From Onchocerca volvulus (lineage: Eukaryota > Nematoda > Chromadorea > Rhabditida > Onchocercidae), in NCBI GenBank assembly GCA_000499405.2, contig HG738137.1, positions 21,166,603-21,230,602 on the forward strand: DNA of 64,000 nt. The letters are read 5' to 3'. Shown one piece after another: positions 58,001 through 64,000 of this stretch. Within the stretch, counting starts at the first letter, position 1, and every line of letters begins with the position of its first letter. The notes below the pieces were generated by a model. The model did no database searches and was not told where the DNA came from. It saw only the letters and a program-made list of their open reading frames with translations. Position numbers and translations under genes: made by a program.

Positions 58001-60133
58001 ATAGCGAAGATTGGAGTAGCAATTCGAGTTCGAATCTAACACGTACATGATACTAACATAATGCCAAGAAGTCAAATTCCTGTGAGCACTTGAACGTGCT
58101 TACAGGGCTAAATTCTTGGTAAACAACCGCTGTCTTCGTCGATCCTTTGGTGCCTATACATCCTTGGCACCGAAAATTTGCCACAAAGACACAAAGCTAT
58201 ATACATTCTTCATGCAGACTTATTATTTCAGGATTTAAGGAAAATAAATAAATACCAAATTTTCTATTCTTGATCATATTTCGTTGGCTTTTATAGAAAC
58301 ATATATTATTTCAGATATCAGATTGTATTTGAGAAATAAGAGGGGCAATGGAAAGTGTTTGATAATCTTTTTATTCTTATCTTCAGTGTATGTATTTCTG
58401 CTGAATCTTTTTAGTGCAGATAGGTTACAATTATACTTACTTTTTTTGTTTAATTATGCAGAAGAAAAACGACAAGTTTTGGAAGAAGAAACGAAAATGA
58501 TGCTTGCAAAAGCGAAACAAGCTGCAAAAATGCAGATGGAAATCGAGAAACTTAATACGGATCGATTTATTACAGCTACCCCTCCGAAAGTTTCCAGGTT
58601 TTCGTACAAATTTTTTTTTGGTTCGGAAAGTCTTTTTTTTTTTTTGAAAATTTCTAGTTTCCTCCGAAGCTTTTAACTTTTCAGTACATTACATCTCTAA
58701 AAGCTTTTTTATTTTTTATAATACTAATAATTTTGTATAATGCATTCGAAAGCATTTGAATCCAAATTTCAGATTGCAGTTATCCAAGATGACACGTCAA
58801 CAGCTCATTGAAATAAGCGAAAAGATTAGCAAGCGTATTAATGGTACTTTTTAAAAATTTTATTAATATGAAAAGAAAGGCAAAAGGACAAAAATAATGA
58901 CAAAATGGAGTAAATCTGTTAGGAGATAAGTAGAAGGGATGATTATTTTTTTTTTTTTTGGAGAGGCTATAAAAAATTCTTTAGAGAGCCATAGATAAGG
59001 TTAAATCTACTTAACGTTAAATCTACTATTTCACAGCGATGAAAGTTAATAACTGAATTGAGTGATTAATTCAAATATATTTATCTTCATAATTTCAACA
59101 AAATGACAGTAGTAATTTGTTCAGAGCGATTTCTTATTGTTTTTAGAAGAGAATGCGGAATTAATGAGGCTACTAATTGAAAAAGATTCGCTGTATATGC
59201 AGCAGGACTCGATGCTTGTCGATATCGAAGATATGATACAGTAAGTTGTCTCCAGATGATTCACTGAGATATCCTTCATGTTATTTTTTGTTCCTGATAT
59301 ATTAAAGTATTTTTTTCCGGTGTTTTCTAAATGTGAACAAGCAGTTGTTTCTTGAATAACGATAGACTAATTTTTTCACAGGAACGTAACATCTTTTAGA
59401 TATTATTGTGATCTTTCCTTCCATTAACTGACAAATTATCTTCCACATAATATGAATCGTTTCTAAACATGTTAGTAAGCTTCCTTTCAGTACATTATCA
59501 ATATTTGCACTGTAAACTTTTCCCTAAGGAGATTCTAGTCTTCTGTAGAAATTATACGAAATAAATTCTCCTACATCAAAAGTTTTGGATGTAAAATTCG
59601 TAAAAAAATATTCCTTTAACGGCTACCATGGGAAGATAATGAATATCTCAGAAAGATTAATTTCATCAAGACTAAAGAACCTTACTTGTTTCTACTCATT
59701 GTAAATGTACTATTTTTTTTTTTGGCCAGTTTTTTACAAGCTTAATGTCATATAGCGTTCCTGTGACTTCATACTACTAAATCATAAACATTCATCGAAA
59801 GAGTTTATGCCACCTAACCTTGTTTGGCTTGGAATAATACTAAAATGGCTGTAAAAGTGTTTTTATACTGAGAGTGCATAACGTATTCATTCTGTTCTTT
59901 TTTGATTTGAGGAGCATTCTTTTTAACGTCACTTTGTTAATATTTTTTCCTTTTCTCGTTTTGTTTATATTTCGTCAAATTACTTCGATTTCCTTTTCGC
60001 GATTTCATCAGTTTTGGAAGAGCTGTATTTCAGGCATGAGAGCAATTCGGAATCGCTGAATTTGCCCGATTTTTTGAAGGTACAAACAACCCCTCCTGTT
60101 ACCATGTCTAAATTTCGTATTTTCAATAATTGA
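55087..60133 (+). CDS. SCHIP1 (schwannomin-interacting protein 1) homologue
   Basis: Seven exons join in phase into 493 residues: 55087-55881, 57046-57165, 57410-57575, 58462-58597, 58773-58843, 59147-59240 and 60034-60133. I took the first ATG (MWQSHEIVPNT); an in-frame GTG at 54985 is upstream. The first 265 residues are a Ser/Asn-rich, probably disordered region. The conserved C-terminal block begins with LGFRLQTAMNLQVCYINDL, matching the SCHIP1 signature RLQTAMNLQVCFIND, then an acidic stretch, LAKAKQAAKMQMEIEK, and a leucine-zipper segment (KMTRQQLIEISEKI, ENAELMRLLIEKD, DSMLVDIEDM). In mammals SCHIP1 binds merlin and ankyrin at the cortex; in Drosophila Schip1 is linked to Tao kinase recruitment in Hippo signalling. 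The final residues after DIEDM are divergent. Introns of up to 1.2 kb are larger than in neighbours. Confidence 0.88.
57981..58190 (+). mobile_element. tRNA-headed structured element (SINE-like)
   Basis: In the SCHIP1-like intron 57576-58461. TAGCCGGGTGGG at 57986-57997 fits the tRNA A box (TRGCNNAGYNGG) with one mismatch, and AGTTCGAATCT near 58027-58037 fits the B box (GGTTCGANTCC) with two. Their spacing is normal for an internal polymerase III promoter. Downstream, 58064-58119 forms a two-part hairpin (CCAAGAA with TTCTTGG, then CCTGTGAGCAC with GTGCTTACAGG), and 58149-58171 a second perfect stem (GGTGCC with GGCACC). No complete tRNA cloverleaf is evident, so this is more likely a tRNA-derived short interspersed element or a small noncoding RNA than a working tRNA. 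Its composition is richer in G and C than the flanking intron. Confidence 0.5.
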
Positions 60134-61629
60134 TTTAGTTTTCTTTTTTTTCTTCTATCTCGTTAGTTATCATGCACTATGATAATCATCTCAAGAATCA
60201 TTACTCAGTAAAGACTTGTGGTATTTAGTCGATATGCCTCATTCATTGTGAGTTAAGAACAAGAAAATTCTATGCAGCTTATTGAGATAGCCGACCAAGT
60301 AAAGAATTGTAGTTTTAAATTCTGTTCTAAAAGCTTTTTATCATTTCCTCTAATCGTCTAATTGTATTGATTGTAACTGTACTGTTAATGCTATTAGAAA
60401 TGACTGTTGGGCCTGATTTACATAAGAAGTTAAAAGGCTGAATCTTTATGTGTAAATCAGTCCAAAATTCATTTACCGCTTTTTCTTATAGTTTTCTTCC
60501 AATTTTGTATTTTTTATGCACGGTTGAAATGCCATTGTTTCCCTTCATTTATTTAATAGAAAGTATTTTAAAAAAGTGCTGAAATGATAGTACAAATTAA
60601 TTAGCATTGGTAAATAAATTTAATGATGATTCTTCGTATGTGACCTGCGGCATCATTAAATTTTTGATTTTGAGGTTTCTGAAAGAGGGAGAAATTTTCA
60701 TTGTAATGTCGCTACCTAATGGAAAAATCTGTTTTATTTACTTTCAAAACATTTCATCAAAAAGAGATTGAATATGGTTGTTGTTAACCATAGTGTTCTT
60801 CAGTTTAATCTGAAAATGAGGCTGCAAAATTGGTTGCAACTTAAAGAAACATCATTTCTTGTTTTCGGTGCTAATTAACTTTTTTTATTGAATTAGTCTT
60901 GAATCATTGACCTGTAGTCATTTAATTTTGTTGGAATTTATTGTGAAACTTGAATGTTTTAATCGATAATTTCTATTTTTGTTGTATTGTGCCATATAAT
61001 TAAAAGTGTTTACAAATTTTATGTTCCTTTGGGGATTTGGTGTTTCGAATATCTTTTGGTTAATATGCGATGATAGTTTTGCCGCCTATTTTTCCATTTT
61101 TGATTAGTGAACATTTTCGACATCTCGTTTCTGTGCCATTAACTTCCCATTTATGAATATCTGTAGATATCGTTCATTTCGCAACTTTTGAAATTTTTAT
61201 TAAACGAAGTGGTGAAGTGACATAAACGTAAGAATTTCATCTCAATAAGGTTGAAATTCCAATATCTTTTCATTTAATTTATAAAGTTATGGCCAGCTTC
61301 AGAGAGATTTTGATATGCACAGCTGATACGAACTGTCAAATATTTTAAAAACAGTTTCTTACCGTAGAAAATATTTAGTTGGTTTTCAAGATTTTTGCTT
61401 ATGAAATAAATTTCCCCTGAAGAAACACTACTGCTGCGTAATGACTTACGAGTTCATAATGTAATCACTATCTTATTTCTGTAACTTTCAGTGAAATAAT
61501 ATTTCCTATTCCATGAGTACCAAAGTGATTCTATTCAATGCTTCCAAGAGCTATAAAATTTGTTGCTGAACTTGAAATACATATGAATGACTCAAAAACT
61601 TAGTAATTAGTAGAAAAATCTGAATTAGA
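60134..61629. other. Spacer between convergent 3' ends
   Basis: About 1.5 kb between the 3' ends of the SCHIP1-like and deacetylase-like genes. It would hold both 3' UTRs. I see no coding sequence or repeat. Confidence 0.5.
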
Positions 61630-63825
61630 TTATCGATTGGCAGTTGAGTTTCCTGTACCAGTAGGATCTCCAAGTTTTGGATATACTTGTGGGCAGGTAC
61701 CACATATTCGAAGAATCCGAGTTTTTCCATTGCAAGTGAATGAACAGCTGGATGGATTCTGTAAACAAAAATTCTGATCTTCATATAATTATGAAATTAG
61801 ATTTTTTTAAATCACTGCCTTGCAAATTCGTGAATAATCGACAATGCTCACGTGCCACTGACGGACAATTTAGGCGTGCACAAAATCATGGTCATTATCT
61901 ATAAAAATAAAAATGTAAGTGTTCGATGTTCATTTCCACACAACTCTTCAAGTTCTTCACCGACTGATTTGAAATTTTGATACAACGTTGTATTCGAACA
62001 GGCGTGTGTTTTTATATGGATAGGGGCGCGTTGTTTAAGAACTTTCGGAAATTTAAGATTTTGAACAAACGAACATTTACATTTTTATTTATATAGACAA
62101 GCTGGAGCTGATCAGCTTCAGCTAGTTTTATATATATATTTTCTGATTCATCAAGTCTTGACAATGTTGCTATTTGCATTGTTATGAATCTCGAAAGCTT
62201 TACTAGGAGAAAGCAATGTATTGTGTTTTGACCTTCTAATCTGTATTTACTACTCTAGTTTCAGGTCAACTTTGCAATCCCGATTCTTTTCTAATCCAGA
62301 AGATAGAAAAATATTTTTTGAAGAATGTACATCTTGCTTTCAATGCTTTGAGAAACTCACTTCACAGGGAGTAACATTGCTTTTAAGTGGTTCATTGCAC
62401 TGCCACGGTTCAAAGTTATGAATATGTAATAAACGTGTGGGCCGTCTAATCCACTTCAGTGCTTGCGTGGCTGTTACAAAATATACATTCGAGTTCTTTG
62501 ATATCTGAAAGAATATGGCTGAAATCTCAAGAAAGAAGATCTACAGTAGGGCTGGTAATCAGTGAGCATAATTTAAAAGAGTCAAAAGAAAGAAAGCAAA
62601 ATATAAACTATTTCTCAATACCAGTTAGTTACTATAGGGAGAATAGATGGAAAATGTTAATAAGAAATTCAATTGAATAAAGGAATTGGAATGTGACTGA
62701 AACTGGTTGAAATGGTTGGGAGGAGAATCAAAATATATCCGACATCTTTGTAGATGGCGACGTTTCAATTATTTTCTTTAATTTTCACGCATCTTACCCT
62801 TACCGACAATATTCACAACCTTTTTTTAATATTTAAAATCAATTTAATAATACAAAATGTAAGTACGTTTTTGTAGAACTACATCATCTTTAATAAAATA
62901 TAAAAGAAATCTAAGCACTGCCGTATTCAACAGTTGTCCAAATTTAAGGTTAAAAGCAAAAACAAAAGTTATGCAATTACTTTTTCGATGAATAATTTGA
63001 GGGCAATAATGGTTCCTTCATTTGATAATGCATCGAGGAAGTCATTATCAACAGTTAACAAATACGGAGCTCTATTGTAATTATATGAACGATTGAAATT
63101 CATTTCCAATATCTCCGCAACATCCAAAGGAGAATCGTCACGCTACAAATGCAAAAACTTTAAGACTTAATTTCGCCAATGCTGGACACGCATTTTAATA
63201 TCCACACTAAGCCTAATGCTTTTCTTTTTTCCGATTATCTAAAAGATTTGATATGAAATGGAGAGGAAAATCCGTTTTTTTTTTTTTATCATTTTGATAT
63301 TCGATTCTTGCTCAACTCACTCCAGTCATTTCATTTTCTCCAGAAATACCTTACCATCATCTATGATTTCTATTTCATCTTTGCAAAAAAATCAACAATA
63401 CAATTCATTACGTAAATTTTAATGAAAGAATATCTTTCGAAGAAAATGAACAAAATAAGTTCAAATTATATTTCATTGTACTATTTTCTATTTCTAATTT
63501 ATTGAATAAATTTCCGCATTGTTTTTATTCTACTTATAAGCGGAATAAAAGCCTGAATTAAACTGAACATTTTCTGGTAAATAAAGAAAACATGCGCGGA
63601 TAGCTTCTTTCAGCATGCTGAATTCCTTTTGCGAGCCTAAAGCAGTAAAACGATTTATTGGTATTTCCCAAACATTTGGATGAGCTCTCTTCGGGCAGTT
63701 ACTTGATGAACACTTCCAGGCTGTATTATATGCTAGTGTTTGTGGCCAATATGGTCCATCGCTTACACTCATTGTATTATCATAGAGGAAGCCAAACTTC
63801 TCCATCATATCAAATTGATTATCGC
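61630..63825 (-). CDS. Polysaccharide/chitin deacetylase-like protein, 3' part
   Basis: Four exons are visible: 63569-63825, 62981-63142, 62361-62504 and 61630-61758; the 5' part lies beyond the window. The first reads GDNQFDMMEKFGFLYDN, then SVSDGPYWPQTLAYNTAWKC and NVWEIPIN, as in the nematode deacetylase-like (LGX-1 type) family. The next has EMNFNRSYNYNRAPYLLTV. The third has VYFVTATQALKWIRRPT and NFEPWQC. The last is a Cys-rich tail (SCSFTCNGKTRILRICGTCP, YPKLGDPTG) ending at a TAA. The catalytic Asp/His motif would lie upstream, so activity cannot be judged. Such proteins are secreted and thought to act on chitin of the eggshell, sheath or cuticle. The donor of the first visible exon (AAAT|GTTCAG) is weak and was chosen on phase. 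Confidence 0.85.
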
Positions 63826-64000
63826 CTAAAAATGTCTATACAATGTTCTCTAATTGATCACTGATAATACAGCGATTCATTCTGTTTTCGCCCTTAATAT
63901 GATCGTCTTCCCATTCCTTTATGATCGGTACAATCAATCAATCAATACAATGGATACATAATTATGATTATATAATTATAATCATTTGCATGAATTTGAC

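Noticed and set aside
61805..61915. Minus-strand Cys-containing stretch (FCARLNCPSVAREHCR) upstream of the last deacetylase exon
   Set aside because: Tempting as an extra exon, but stop codons TAA and TGA lie in frame right after the only acceptor, and the neighbouring exons already join in phase without it.

Overview
The window looks like nuclear DNA of a parasitic roundworm, most likely a filarial (onchocercid) nematode. It is strongly AT-rich. Genes are split into many small exons by short introns with T-rich acceptors (TTTCAG or TTTTAG), and AG acceptor-like sites often lie just upstream of start codons, as expected for spliced-leader trans-splicing. The predicted proteins are clearly metazoan. 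Exons were joined by hand so that splice phases match across each gene; six models close in frame from ATG to stop.

Layout, left to right. 81-6822 (-): five-CUB single-pass membrane protein. 8930-13545 (-): angiomotin-like coiled-coil protein. 14289-16002 (+): selenoprotein T homologue with Cys instead of Sec. 18204-21048 (-): MO25/CAB39 scaffold. 26867-27595 (-): small one-TM protein I do not recognise. 31323-38051 (-): SR140/U2SURP splicing factor. 39314-49831 (-): PIKfyve/Fab1/PPK-3 lipid kinase. 55087-60133 (+): SCHIP1-like merlin-interactor homologue. 61630-63825 and beyond (-): 3' half of a nematode polysaccharide-deacetylase-like protein. Large stretches between genes (6.8-8.9, 16.0-18.2, 21.0-26.9, 27.6-31.3, 49.8-55.1 and 60.1-61.6 kb) hold no gene I can support.

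The genes do not form one pathway, but three of them (angiomotin-like, MO25, SCHIP1-like) belong to families tied in other animals to merlin/Hippo or STE20-kinase scaffolding. PIKfyve and the SelT homologue act on endomembranes. SR140 acts in the U2 snRNP.

The most unusual signals are: (i) a same-strand piece of a bacterial, Rickettsiales-type isocitrate dehydrogenase inside a PIKfyve intron, which looks like an old Wolbachia-to-nucleus transfer; (ii) a tRNA-headed element followed by two clear hairpins in a SCHIP1 intron; (iii) an angiomotin-like protein whose C-terminal tail carries a PPxY motif, an HxRxxS site and a hydrophobic PDZ-type end; (iv) a possible MO25 exon remnant downstream of the MO25 gene. 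None of these was tested by database search.
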